A DNA stretch of 64,000 bases from Bog-756 sp963769905 (GTDB lineage: Bacteria; Actinomycetota; Acidimicrobiia; Acidimicrobiales; RAAP-2), in NCBI GenBank assembly GCA_963769905.1, contig CAVYNG010000002.1:992001-1056000 (forward strand), given 5' to 3'. The translations under genes and the position numbers were made by a program. Positions 24,333-32,146 of this stretch are shown in pieces (the first letter of the stretch is position 1; each line of letters begins with the position of its first letter). Below the pieces are notes generated by a model, which searched no databases, was not told the origin of the DNA, and saw only the letters and a list, made by a program, of their open reading frames with translations.

Positions 24333-25568
24333 TCAGACCACTCCGGCTTCGCCGAGGCGGTCGAGCTCGTCGGGCGTGACACCGACCAGGTCGCACCAGA
24401 CCTCGCGGTTGTGCGCGCCGAGCTCGGGCGCACCGGTCGGCACCGGCGCCGTTCGGCCTGCGAAGCGCGGGAAGGGCGCCTGCTGGCGGAGCGGACCGAT
24501 CACCGGGTCCTCGACCGTCACCAGGTCGCGGCGGGCGGCCATGTGCGGGTCGGCGAAGATGTCCGCCGCGGTATAGGCGGTGCCGACCGGCACTCCGTGC
24601 TCGACGCAGGCCGCCTCGATCTCGGCCGAGCCGAGTCCGGCCGCCCAGGCGGCCACCACGTCGTTGATCTCCTGGCCGCGTTCCACCCGCGCCGAGAGGG
24701 TCGCGTAGCGCGGGTCCTCGATGAGCTCGGGGCGTCCCATCGCGCGGCAGAGGCGCCCGAAGTTGGCATCCGAGCCGCCCACGATGCAGACGTAGGCGCC
24801 GTCCGCGGCGCGGTAGTTGTCGAGCGGCGCCGAGTTGGCCATGCGGTTGCCCTCGCGGGTCCGGACCTTCCCGGTGGAGTCGTAGGCGGCGAGGGTCCAT
24901 TCGAGCACCCGGAGGATCGAGCCGTAGAGCGCGGCGTCCACGACGCTCGGGGCGGACGGCGGTGATGCAGTGCGCCGCTCGAAGAGTCCGGCGACCGCGG
25001 CGAGCGCGGCGAAGACCCCGGTGAGGTAGTCCGCGATGGTCACGCCCGGCCGGACCGGCGGGCGGTCTCGCTCGCCGGTCAGCTGGAGGAGTCCCCCGTA
25101 GGCGATGCCGAGGCGATCGAGGCCCGGTCGCTGCGAGTACGGTCCGTCCTGACCGAAGGCGCTGATCCGCACGTAGACGAGCTCGGCGCCGAGGTCGCCG
25201 GGGCCGAGTCCCCACTCCTCCATGGTTCCCGGGCGGAAGTTCTCGCAGAGCACGTCGGAGGTGGCGGCGAGCCGCCGGAACAGGCTCTGGCCTTCCTCTT
25301 TGCGGAGGTCACAGGTGACGCTCCTCCGCCCGCGGCCCTCGACCGCCCAGAAGAGCGAGTAGCCGGGCCCCTCGCGGGTCGGGGCGAAGGGGCCGATCGT
25401 GCGCATGAAGTCCCCGGTGCCGGGTTGCTCGACCTTGATCACCTCCGCGCCGAGCTCGCCGAGGAGGCCCGCGCAGAACGGTGCCGAGATGCGGGTGCCC
25501 ACGTCGAGCACGCGGGTGCCCGACAGCGGGCCGGCGCCCGCGCCGTCTCCGGCTGCTGCGGTGCTCAA
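24333..25568 (-). CDS. Type III CoA-transferase (CaiB/BaiF family)
   Basis: 411-residue CaiB/BaiF-type CoA-transferase, moving CoA between a thioester and a free acid. Seen: GTRVLDVGTRISAPFCAGLL N-terminal strand, GADVIKVEQPGTGDFMR-like segment with EVIKVEQPG, and VTIADYLTGVFAAL, which carries the aspartate used as the acyl-anhydride nucleophile in this family. Start ATG 25568 overlaps the upstream hydratase stop by 4 bases (ATGA), so it is translationally coupled. It closes a minus-strand operon: dehydrogenase, hydratase, CoA-transferase, which can activate an acid without ATP and run the first beta-oxidation steps. Confidence 0.92.
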   Translation of the reverse strand: MSTAAAGDGAGAGPLSGTRVLDVGTRISAPFCAGLLGELGAEVIKVEQPGTGDFMRTIGPFAPTREGPGYSLFWAVEGRGRRSVTCDLRKEEGQSLFRRLAATSDVLCENFRPGTMEEWGLGPGDLGAELVYVRISAFGQDGPYSQRPGLDRLGIAYGGLLQLTGERDRPPVRPGVTIADYLTGVFAALAAVAGLFERRTASPPSAPSVVDAALYGSILRVLEWTLAAYDSTGKVRTREGNRMANSAPLDNYRAADGAYVCIVGGSDANFGRLCRAMGRPELIEDPRYATLSARVERGQEINDVVAAWAAGLGSAEIEAACVEHGVPVGTAYTAADIFADPHMAARRDLVTVEDPVIGPLRQQAPFPRFAGRTAPVPTGAPELGAHNREVWCDLVGVTPDELDRLGEAGVV

Positions 25569-26407
25569 CCTTCGGGCCGGTCCCCACGGTCGCGGTCGGA
25601 GAAGACCTCCTTCATCGAGCTGCGGGTGCGCCGCTCGGCGAGCGCGCTGCGGGCGGTCTCCGTGTTGTGCATCCAGTGGTGGGCCATGAAGTGGTACTTC
25701 CAGGAGGCGGACTTGCCCATCAGCTCACCGGTGTGGTTGAGGGTGTCCTTCACCACCTGGGCGGTGGCCGGAGGGACGAGCGCGATCCGCTCTGCGAGCT
25801 CGCGGGTTCGCTCGGCGAGCTCGGCGCGGGGGACCACCCGATTGGCCAGCCCGAGACGCCACGCCTCCTGCGCGTCGATGGTGTCCCCGGTGAGCAAGAA
25901 CTCCTTCGCCTTGCGGATGCCGAGCTCCCAGGGCTCGACGAGCAGCTCCACTCCGGCTCCGGTCATCCGGAGCACCGGGTTGGAGAAGCGCGCATCGTCG
26001 GCCGCCACGATGAGGTCGCACATGCAGGCCAACATCAAGCCGGCGGCCACGCAGCTCCCCTGCACCGCGGCGATGGTCGGCTTGCGGAAGTCGTGGATCC
26101 GCTTGCAGCGGTCGTAGTACATGACCTTCTCGTGGTAGAGCTTCCCCTCGGGCGTCTCGCGCATCAGCACCCACTCGTCGGCCCCGTCCTGACCCACCAG
26201 CGCCTTCAGGTCGTGGCCGGAGGAGAAGTGCTTGCCCTCACCCGCGAGGACCACCACCCGGACCGTGTCGTCGGCATCGGCCTCGTCGAAGGCGGCGTCG
26301 ATCTCGTCGATGAGCCTGCTGTCCTGTGCGTTGGCGACCTCGGGGCGGTTCATGGTGACCGTCGCGACCGGACCGTCCACCTCGTAGCGGATCGCTTCGT
26401 ACCCCAC
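25565..26407 (-). CDS. Enoyl-CoA hydratase/isomerase family protein
   Basis: Crotonase-fold protein of 280 residues. GTG 26407 is chosen because AAGGAG lies 6 bases upstream; an ATG at 26437 would add only a basic stretch (MPRKARKEQA). Seen: TMNRPEVANAQD, GKHFSSGHDLKAL, and VQGSCVAAGLMLACMCDLIVAAD. It is similar in its signatures to the hydratase at 6859. Its stop overlaps the start of the CoA-transferase. The dehydrogenase gene ends 39 bases upstream, so the order dehydrogenase, hydratase, CoA-transferase is a standard beta-oxidation operon. Confidence 0.9.
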   Translation of the reverse strand: MGYEAIRYEVDGPVATVTMNRPEVANAQDSRLIDEIDAAFDEADADDTVRVVVLAGEGKHFSSGHDLKALVGQDGADEWVLMRETPEGKLYHEKVMYYDRCKRIHDFRKPTIAAVQGSCVAAGLMLACMCDLIVAADDARFSNPVLRMTGAGVELLVEPWELGIRKAKEFLLTGDTIDAQEAWRLGLANRVVPRAELAERTRELAERIALVPPATAQVVKDTLNHTGELMGKSASWKYHFMAHHWMHNTETARSALAERRTRSSMKEVFSDRDRGDRPEG

Positions 26408-26446
26408 GGCCTGCTCCTTCCTCGCCTTCCTCGGCACTCGGTGCGG

Positions 26447-27625
26447 TCAGTCCTTCGGCAGCCCGAGCACCCGCTCGCCGACCAGGGTCCGATGGACCTC
26501 GTTGGTGCCGGCGAAGATCGAGGAGGCTTGATAGTAGAGCCACGACCGCTGCCAGAGACCGTCCCCCGGGTTGCCCGAGGCCCCCTGCCAGAGCGGCGAT
26601 GCCGGTCCGAGCACCTCGAGCGCCGTCTCGTGCAAGCGCTTCGACATCTCGCTCCAGTACAGCTTGAGCGCGCTGCCCTCGGGGCCGGGCGGCTCGCCGC
26701 GCTCGAGGCGGGTGAGGGTGCGCCAGTTGTGCAGTTGGAACAGCTTGACCTCGATGTAGGCCTCGGCCACCCGCTGGCGGACCTCCCAGTCGTCGAAGCC
26801 GCGCGGCGCCGCGTCCGCGAGCTCGAGCAGCTCGGCGAGGAGCTGGCAGTGGATGCCGAGCTGGCGCGGGTTGACCCCGCGCTCGTGGGCGAGGGTCGAG
26901 TTGGCGACCCGCCAACCGTCACCCGCCTCCCCGATCAGGGCCGCGTCGGGGACGAAGACGCCGTCGAGGACTACCTCGTTGAACTCGGCATCGCCGGTGA
27001 TCTGCACGAGGGGGCGGACCTCGACACCCTCGGCGTGCATGTCGACCGCCAGGCACGAGAGCCCGAGCTGCCGCCTGGGTGCGTCCGGGTCGCTGCGGGC
27101 GAGGCAGAGGCCCCAGTCGGCGAACTGGGCGTAGGACGTCCACACCTTGTGGCCGGTGAGCCGGAATCCGCCGTCGACCTTCTCGGCCCGGGTGGTGAGC
27201 GACGCGAGGTCGCTGCCGGCCTCCGGCTCGCTGAACAACTGGCACCAGAGCTCCTCGGCCGGGAGCACCGGCGGCAACCACCGCTCCTGCTGCTCGGGTG
27301 TGCCGTGGGCGAAGAGGGTGGGGGCGACCAGGTTGATCGCGATGCGCCCGACCAGCTCTGGGGCACGGGCCCGCGCCATCTCCTCGGTGACGAGAAAGTG
27401 CTCGGTCGGCCCGAGGCCCCGGCCGCCGAGCTCGGTCGGCCAGGTCACTCCCACCCAGCGGTCGGCAGCCAGCTTCGCCTGCCACTGGCGGCCGAAGACG
27501 ACCACCTCGGCGAGGTCGGGGGAGCGCGGTGGGGGCTCGGTGTAGGCCCAGGGCAGGTTGGCGACCAGCCAGTCGTGCAGCTCCTCGCGGAGGCGTCGCT
27601 GGTCGGCGGTCATCTGCAGATCCAT
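26447..27625 (-). CDS. Acyl-CoA dehydrogenase, SEP-loop subunit
   Basis: 392 residues from ATG 27625 (MDLQMTADQRRLRE). Seen: LFSEPEAGSDLASLTT, HKVWTSYAQFADWGLCLARSD, and FAGTNEVHRTLVGERVLGLPK. It has the motif set of the second-type subunit (as in 2354). The divergent gene at 27709, 83 bases away, encodes the complementary first-type subunit, so the two probably form a heteromer although they lie on opposite strands. A longer open frame upstream overlaps the divergent gene antisense and is not credible. It is the first gene of the minus-strand operon with hydratase and CoA-transferase. Confidence 0.92.
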   Translation of the reverse strand: MDLQMTADQRRLREELHDWLVANLPWAYTEPPPRSPDLAEVVVFGRQWQAKLAADRWVGVTWPTELGGRGLGPTEHFLVTEEMARARAPELVGRIAINLVAPTLFAHGTPEQQERWLPPVLPAEELWCQLFSEPEAGSDLASLTTRAEKVDGGFRLTGHKVWTSYAQFADWGLCLARSDPDAPRRQLGLSCLAVDMHAEGVEVRPLVQITGDAEFNEVVLDGVFVPDAALIGEAGDGWRVANSTLAHERGVNPRQLGIHCQLLAELLELADAAPRGFDDWEVRQRVAEAYIEVKLFQLHNWRTLTRLERGEPPGPEGSALKLYWSEMSKRLHETALEVLGPASPLWQGASGNPGDGLWQRSWLYYQASSIFAGTNEVHRTLVGERVLGLPKD

Positions 27626-27694
27626 CGTGGTCAGCTTGACACAGGCCCGCGGCGGGCACGGTCTGGCCCGGGCCCCGGTGGCGCGCTCGGATCG

Positions 27695-27700
27695 TAAGCT
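27695..27700 (+). promoter_or_regulatory. Candidate -10 hexamer of a leaderless dehydrogenase mRNA
   Basis: TAAGCT (TAnnnT) ends 8 bases before ATG 27709 and no Shine-Dalgarno sequence is present there. It lies in the 83-base gap between divergent dehydrogenase genes. Confidence 0.35.
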
Positions 27701-27708
27701 TCGCCGCC

Positions 27709-28848
27709 ATGGAGTTCGAGCTCTCTGCCGACCAGCGCGCGCTCGCAGAGGCCGCGGCCGACCTGCTCGAGGGAATGGCCGCGGGCGAGCGGGTCCGCGC
27801 GGTCGTCGGGCCGGGGACGGACGGGGACGGAGCCCCCCGAGCTGCTGTCGAGCCCTTCGACCGCGAGCTCTGGCAGGCGATGGCCGAGCAGGGCTGGCTG
27901 GGAGTCGAACTGCCCGAGGAAGCCGGCGGCCTCGGTTTGGGCATGGTCGAAGTCGCGGTGCTCTGCGAGCAGCTCGCACGGCGGGTGGCACCGGCTCCCT
28001 TCGTCCCGACCGTGCTCTGCCTCGGGGCGCTCGAGACGGCTCGGCGCGACGACGAGCTCCCCTCTCGAGTGCGCGAGGAGCTGGCCAGCTGGATCGCCGC
28101 CCTGTCGGAAGGCCGTTCCATCGGCTGTGTGGCCTGGGCGGACGGCTCCACCACCGCTCGATCCGAGGGAGACCGGTGGCTGCTCGATGGACGGCCCGAG
28201 CCGGTCCAGTACGCGTCGGTGGCGGACCTCGCCGTCGTGGCCACCGACGACGGGGTCTACGCACTCCCTCTCGGTGACGCGGAGCGGCCGCCGTCGCAGC
28301 CGTCGATGGACCGGACCCGCCCGCTCGCCTGGCTGCCGCTCGACGCGACGCCCGCCTGGCGGATCGGTGGCCTCGGGGCCGCGTCCCTCGTACTCGATCG
28401 CGCGGCGACCGCCGCGTCAGCACAGCTGCTCGGCGCGTCCGAGCGCGCGCTCGAGATGAGCGTCGAGTACGCGAAGGTGCGGCGCCAGTTCGGGCATCCG
28501 ATCGGCAGCTTCCAGGCGGTCAAGCATCGTCTTGCGGACGCGCTCGTCGACGTCGAGGCCATGCGGTCGAGCGCGTACTACGCGGCCTGGTGCCTCGGGT
28601 CGGGAGATCCCGACGCCTCGTTGGCGGCTTCGATGGCCAAGGCGTGGTGCTCGGATGCCTCGCGGCGGGTGATGGCCACCGCGATGCAAGTGCACGGAGG
28701 GATCGGCTTCACCTGGGAGTACGACCTCCATCTCTACCTGAAGCGCGCACAGCTCGACGCGAGCACCAACGGCAGCGCCGCATTCCACCGCGACCGGATC
28801 GCCGGGCTGCTCGCGTCCGACCTCGCGGCCGGCCGCAGCCCCATCTGA
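27709..28848 (+). CDS. Acyl-CoA dehydrogenase, HGGIG subunit
   Basis: 379-residue acyl-CoA dehydrogenase starting MEFELSADQRALAEAA. Seen: RRQFGHPIGSFQAVKHRLAD and HGGIGFTWEYDLHLYLKRAQ; the SEPxxGSD loop and GGTSE tail are absent. The motif set equals that of 1215 and of the first half of 22089. The divergent product of 26447 supplies the missing elements, so a heteromer is likely. Start ATG 27709 appears leaderless. Its stop is followed after 76 bases by another dehydrogenase. Confidence 0.92.
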   Translation: MEFELSADQRALAEAAADLLEGMAAGERVRAVVGPGTDGDGAPRAAVEPFDRELWQAMAEQGWLGVELPEEAGGLGLGMVEVAVLCEQLARRVAPAPFVPTVLCLGALETARRDDELPSRVREELASWIAALSEGRSIGCVAWADGSTTARSEGDRWLLDGRPEPVQYASVADLAVVATDDGVYALPLGDAERPPSQPSMDRTRPLAWLPLDATPAWRIGGLGAASLVLDRAATAASAQLLGASERALEMSVEYAKVRRQFGHPIGSFQAVKHRLADALVDVEAMRSSAYYAAWCLGSGDPDASLAASMAKAWCSDASRRVMATAMQVHGGIGFTWEYDLHLYLKRAQLDASTNGSAAFHRDRIAGLLASDLAAGRSPI

Positions 28849-28866
28849 GCGTCTCGCACGAACTGG

Positions 28867-28872
28867 TACTCT
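28867..28872 (+). promoter_or_regulatory. Candidate -10 hexamer upstream of the ACAD11-like operon
   Basis: TACTCT fits TAnnnT in the 76-base gap before GTG 28925, leaving a leader of about 45 bases that contains AAAGGG as ribosome site. No strong -35. Confidence 0.25.
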
Positions 28873-28924
28873 GGCGCCGCGTCCGCCCGGTGCGTGCGGT
28901 CAACGTCGAGCAGAAAGGGCGGAT

Positions 28925-30274
28925 GTGGCCTGGGACTTCTCCACGGAACCGGAGTTCCGAGCGCAGTTGGACTGGATGGACGGGTTCGTCAGGGAAGAGA
29001 TCGAGCCGATCGACGTGCTGTGGGGCTCGAAGACCTACCATCCGCTCGACGACGGGCTGCGCGCCATCGTCGATCCCCTCAAACAGCAGGTCCGTGAGCG
29101 CAAGCTCTGGGCGTGCCATCTCGGCCCCGAGCTCGGCGGCGAGGGCTACGGGCAGGTCAAGCTCGCACTGATGAACGAGATCCTCGGCCGCTCCCAGTGG
29201 GCGCCGATCATCTTCGGAACCCAGGCACCCGACACCGGCAACGCGGAGATCATCGCCCACTACGGCACCGACGAGCAGAAGGAGCGTTACCTGCGCCCGT
29301 TGCTCGAAGGCGAGATCTTCTCGTGCTACTCGATGACCGAGCCGCAGGGAGGTTCGGACCCCTCGCTCTTCGAGACGGCTGCCGTCCGCGACGGTGACCA
29401 ATGGGTGATCAACGGCTGGAAGTTCTTCTCGTCGAACGCGCGCACCGCCAGCTTCCTCATCGTGATGGCCCTCACCGACACGGAGACCGACGTCTACCAC
29501 GGCATGTCGATGTTCCTGGTGCCCTCCGACACACCCGGCGTGAAGATCGTCCGCAACATCGGGTTGATGGGAGAGCGAGTCCCCGGATCGGGGATGCATG
29601 CGCTCATCCACTACGACGAGGTCCGGGTCCCGGCCGAGAGCCTCCTCGGCGGTGAGGGCCAGGCGTTCGCCATCGCCCAGACCCGGCTCGGCGGAGGGCG
29701 GGTCCACCACGCAATGCGCACGGTGGGAATGGCCGGCAAGGTCCTCGACATGCTCGGTGAGCGCGCGGTGAGTCGAAAGACCCGCGACGGCCTGCTCTCC
29801 GACAAGCAGAGCGTGCGCGCCTACCTCGCCGACTCCTACATCCAGCTGACCCAGTTCCGGCTGTTCGTGATGTACGTGGCGTGGTGCATCGACTCCGGTG
29901 CGGACCCGAAGGGGATCCGGAGGGACATCGCGGCGATCAAGGTGCTCACCCCGCAGGTCATCCACGACATCACCCAGCGGGCGATCCAGGTGCACGGGGC
30001 GCTCGGGGTCTCCGACGAGATGCCCCTCGCCAGCGCGTGGACGGCCTCGGCGGTGATGGGGCTCGTGGACGGGCCGACCGAGGTGCATCGCGAGACGGTG
30101 GCCCGGCAGGTGCTGAAGCAGTACCGGCCCGCCGAAGGTCGCTGGCCGAGCCAGCACCTCCCGACCCGGATCACCGAGGCCCGCGCCAAGTTCGCCGACC
30201 ACCCCGACGCGCTGAAGAGCGCGGCCGGCGAGGACCTCGCGCTGGCTGTGGAGCACGAGGTGGGCAACTGGTGA
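28925..30274 (+). CDS. ACAD11-like acyl-CoA dehydrogenase
   Basis: 449-residue acyl-CoA dehydrogenase. Seen: YSMTEPQGGSDPSLFET, INGWKFFSSNARTASFLIVM, GGGRVHHAMRTVGMAGKVLD, and IQVHGALGVSDEMPLASAW followed by GPTEVHRETVARQVL. The RVHHAMRTVG and HGALGVSDEMPLA blocks resemble the dehydrogenase domain of vertebrate ACAD10/ACAD11. The next gene, overlapping by 4 bases (GTGA), encodes the aminoglycoside-phosphotransferase-like domain that is fused to it in ACAD10/11. I infer that the two together process 4-hydroxyacyl-CoA-type substrates through a phosphorylated intermediate, as reported for ACAD10/11. Start GTG 28925 has AAAGGG 8 bases upstream. Confidence 0.92.
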   Translation: MAWDFSTEPEFRAQLDWMDGFVREEIEPIDVLWGSKTYHPLDDGLRAIVDPLKQQVRERKLWACHLGPELGGEGYGQVKLALMNEILGRSQWAPIIFGTQAPDTGNAEIIAHYGTDEQKERYLRPLLEGEIFSCYSMTEPQGGSDPSLFETAAVRDGDQWVINGWKFFSSNARTASFLIVMALTDTETDVYHGMSMFLVPSDTPGVKIVRNIGLMGERVPGSGMHALIHYDEVRVPAESLLGGEGQAFAIAQTRLGGGRVHHAMRTVGMAGKVLDMLGERAVSRKTRDGLLSDKQSVRAYLADSYIQLTQFRLFVMYVAWCIDSGADPKGIRRDIAAIKVLTPQVIHDITQRAIQVHGALGVSDEMPLASAWTASAVMGLVDGPTEVHRETVARQVLKQYRPAEGRWPSQHLPTRITEARAKFADHPDALKSAAGEDLALAVEHEVGNW

Positions 30275-31341
30275 GCACCGTCGAGGACGAGGTCGGGGAG
30301 CCGCACTCGCGGATCGACGAGACCCGGCTCGGGCAGTGGATGGACCGCGAAGGCCTGCCCGGTGAGGGCGAACCGATGACCGTCCGCTTCATCACCGGCG
30401 GGGCCTCGAACGACCTCTTCGAGATCACCCGAGGAGGACAGCGCTTCGCGCTGCGCCGGCCGCCGGAACCGATCCCCGAGGGCCGCAACCAGACCATGCT
30501 CCGCGAGTTCCGGCTCCTCTCGGCGCTCCGCGACACCGACGTCCCGCACGCGCGGGTGGTCGGGGGATGCGACGACACGAGCGTGCTCGGCGGATGCTTC
30601 TACTTGATGGAGTTCATCGACGGCTGGTCGCCCATCCAGGAGGGCACCACCTGGCCGGAGCCCTTCGGCGGCGACCTCGAGGCGCGCCGCGGCCTCGCGT
30701 TCGAGCTGGTCGAGGGGATCGCCCGGCTCTCGAGGGTCGACTGGCAGAGGAAGAGCCTCGAGGGGTTCGGCCGGCCCGAAGGCTTCCACGAACGCCAGGT
30801 CGACCGCTGGCTCTCCCATCTCGCCGCGGTGCAGTTCCGGCCCCTCCCCGGCATCGAGGAGGCAGCCGTTTGGCTGAGGGCCCATCGGCCGCGCAGCTAC
30901 CGGCCCGGCATCATGCACGGCGACTACCAGTTCGCCAACGTGATGTACCGGCACGGCGCGCCGGCTCGCCTCGCGGCCATCGTCGACTGGGAGATGGCGA
31001 CGGTCGGGGACCCAATGCTCGACCTCGGCTGGGTGGTCAACGGGTGGCCCGAGGACACCTCGGGCCCGGGTGAGGGGACGGTCAGCTATGTGGACTACAC
31101 CGGCATGCCCTCGGCCGGCGAGCTGCTCGCCTACTACGAGGACCGGAGCGGGCGCCCGGTCGACGAGATCGACTACTACGTGATCCTCGCGCGGTTCAAA
31201 CTGGCCATCGTCCTCGAAGCCGGGTACGCGCGGGTGGTCGCCGGCACGGCCGACAACCCGAAGATGGAGGCCTTCGGCGACGTGGTGCTCGAGATGGCCC
31301 GCAAGGCCGCCGAGCTCGCGTCCACGACCGACCTCCGGTGA
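30271..31341 (+). CDS. APH-family kinase, ACAD10/11-type
   Basis: 356-residue phosphotransferase of the choline/aminoglycoside kinase fold, start GTG 30271 overlapping the dehydrogenase stop (GTGA). Seen: RFITGGASNDLFEITRGG (nucleotide loop), REFRLLSALRDTDVPHARV, catalytic loop HGDYQFANVMY with the base aspartate, and metal-binding VDWEMATVGDPMLDLGW. Its closest recognisable architecture is the N-terminal kinase domain of ACAD10/11, not antibiotic kinases, so a resistance function is unlikely. It would phosphorylate the hydroxyl of a hydroxyacyl-CoA that the coupled dehydrogenase then handles. The short-chain dehydrogenase begins 4 bases downstream. Confidence 0.92.
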   Translation: MSTVEDEVGEPHSRIDETRLGQWMDREGLPGEGEPMTVRFITGGASNDLFEITRGGQRFALRRPPEPIPEGRNQTMLREFRLLSALRDTDVPHARVVGGCDDTSVLGGCFYLMEFIDGWSPIQEGTTWPEPFGGDLEARRGLAFELVEGIARLSRVDWQRKSLEGFGRPEGFHERQVDRWLSHLAAVQFRPLPGIEEAAVWLRAHRPRSYRPGIMHGDYQFANVMYRHGAPARLAAIVDWEMATVGDPMLDLGWVVNGWPEDTSGPGEGTVSYVDYTGMPSAGELLAYYEDRSGRPVDEIDYYVILARFKLAIVLEAGYARVVAGTADNPKMEAFGDVVLEMARKAAELASTTDLR

Positions 31342-31345
31342 GCGG

Positions 31346-32125
31346 TTGAGCGACCCTCCATCCGGCGGCGAGGTCGCCGAGCGCTTCTCCCTCTCGGGTC
31401 GGGTCGCGCTGATCACCGGCGGGAGCCGGGGGCTCGGCCGTCAGATGGCGCTGGGCTTCGCCGAGGCGGGGGCGGACCTGATCGTCGCGAGCCGGAAGAT
31501 CGACGCCTGTCGCGCGGTGGCGCGCGAGGTCGAGTCGAGAGGGCGCCGCGCGGTCGCGCTCCAAGTCAACATGAGCCACTGGGACGCGCTCGATCATCTG
31601 GTGGACGAGGCCTACGCCACCTTCGGACGGGTCGACGTGCTGGTGAACAACGCCGGGATGTCGCCGCTCTACCCGGACCTCACCGGGGTGAGCGAAGCCC
31701 TTTGGGACAAGGTGGTCGGGGTCAACCTGAAGGGCCCGTTCCGCCTCACCGCGCTCGTCGGGCCGCGCATGGTCGAGGCGGGCCGCGGGTCGATCGTCAA
31801 CATCTCGACGACCGGATCGATCCGGCCGGCGCCCGACATGTTGCCCTACGACGCGGCGAAGGCGGGTCTGAACGCGCTCACTGTCGGTTTCGCACACGCG
31901 TACGGACCGACGGTGCGGGTCAACTGCATCATGGCCGGACCCTTCCTCACCGACGTGACGGCACACTGGGATCTCGAGGCCTTCGAGGCCGAGGCGAAAC
32001 GTCGCTTCGCGCTCGGACGCGCCGGGCAGCCGGACGAGATCGTCGGCGCCGCCCTCTACTTCGCCTCCGACGCCTCGAGCTACACCACCGGCTCGGTCCT
32101 GCGGGTCGACGGCGGGATCCCCTGA
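31346..32125 (+). CDS. Short-chain dehydrogenase/reductase (SDR)
   Basis: 259-residue SDR starting at TTG 31346, 4 bases after the kinase stop. Seen: TGGSRGLGRQMA cofactor loop, NNAGMSP, catalytic YDAAKAG, and RVNCIMAGPFLTD. It would oxidise or reduce a hydroxyl/keto group with NAD(P). With the kinase and ACAD11-like dehydrogenase it forms a three-gene operon, which fits a hydroxyacyl-CoA route. It is convergent with the D-aminoacylase-like gene, 21 bases away. Confidence 0.92.
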   Translation: MSDPPSGGEVAERFSLSGRVALITGGSRGLGRQMALGFAEAGADLIVASRKIDACRAVAREVESRGRRAVALQVNMSHWDALDHLVDEAYATFGRVDVLVNNAGMSPLYPDLTGVSEALWDKVVGVNLKGPFRLTALVGPRMVEAGRGSIVNISTTGSIRPAPDMLPYDAAKAGLNALTVGFAHAYGPTVRVNCIMAGPFLTDVTAHWDLEAFEAEAKRRFALGRAGQPDEIVGAALYFASDASSYTTGSVLRVDGGIP

Positions 32126-32146
32126 CGGTCCCCGCCGCCGCCTTGT

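Noticed and set aside
27626..28423. Minus-strand N-terminal extension of the dehydrogenase at 26447
   Set aside because: It is antisense to the dehydrogenase at 27709; a normal N-terminus begins at ATG 27625.
30271..31341. Antibiotic-resistance kinase
   Set aside because: The catalytic loop belongs to the APH superfamily, but coupling to an ACAD11-like dehydrogenase and the overall match to ACAD10/11 kinase domains argue for metabolism.
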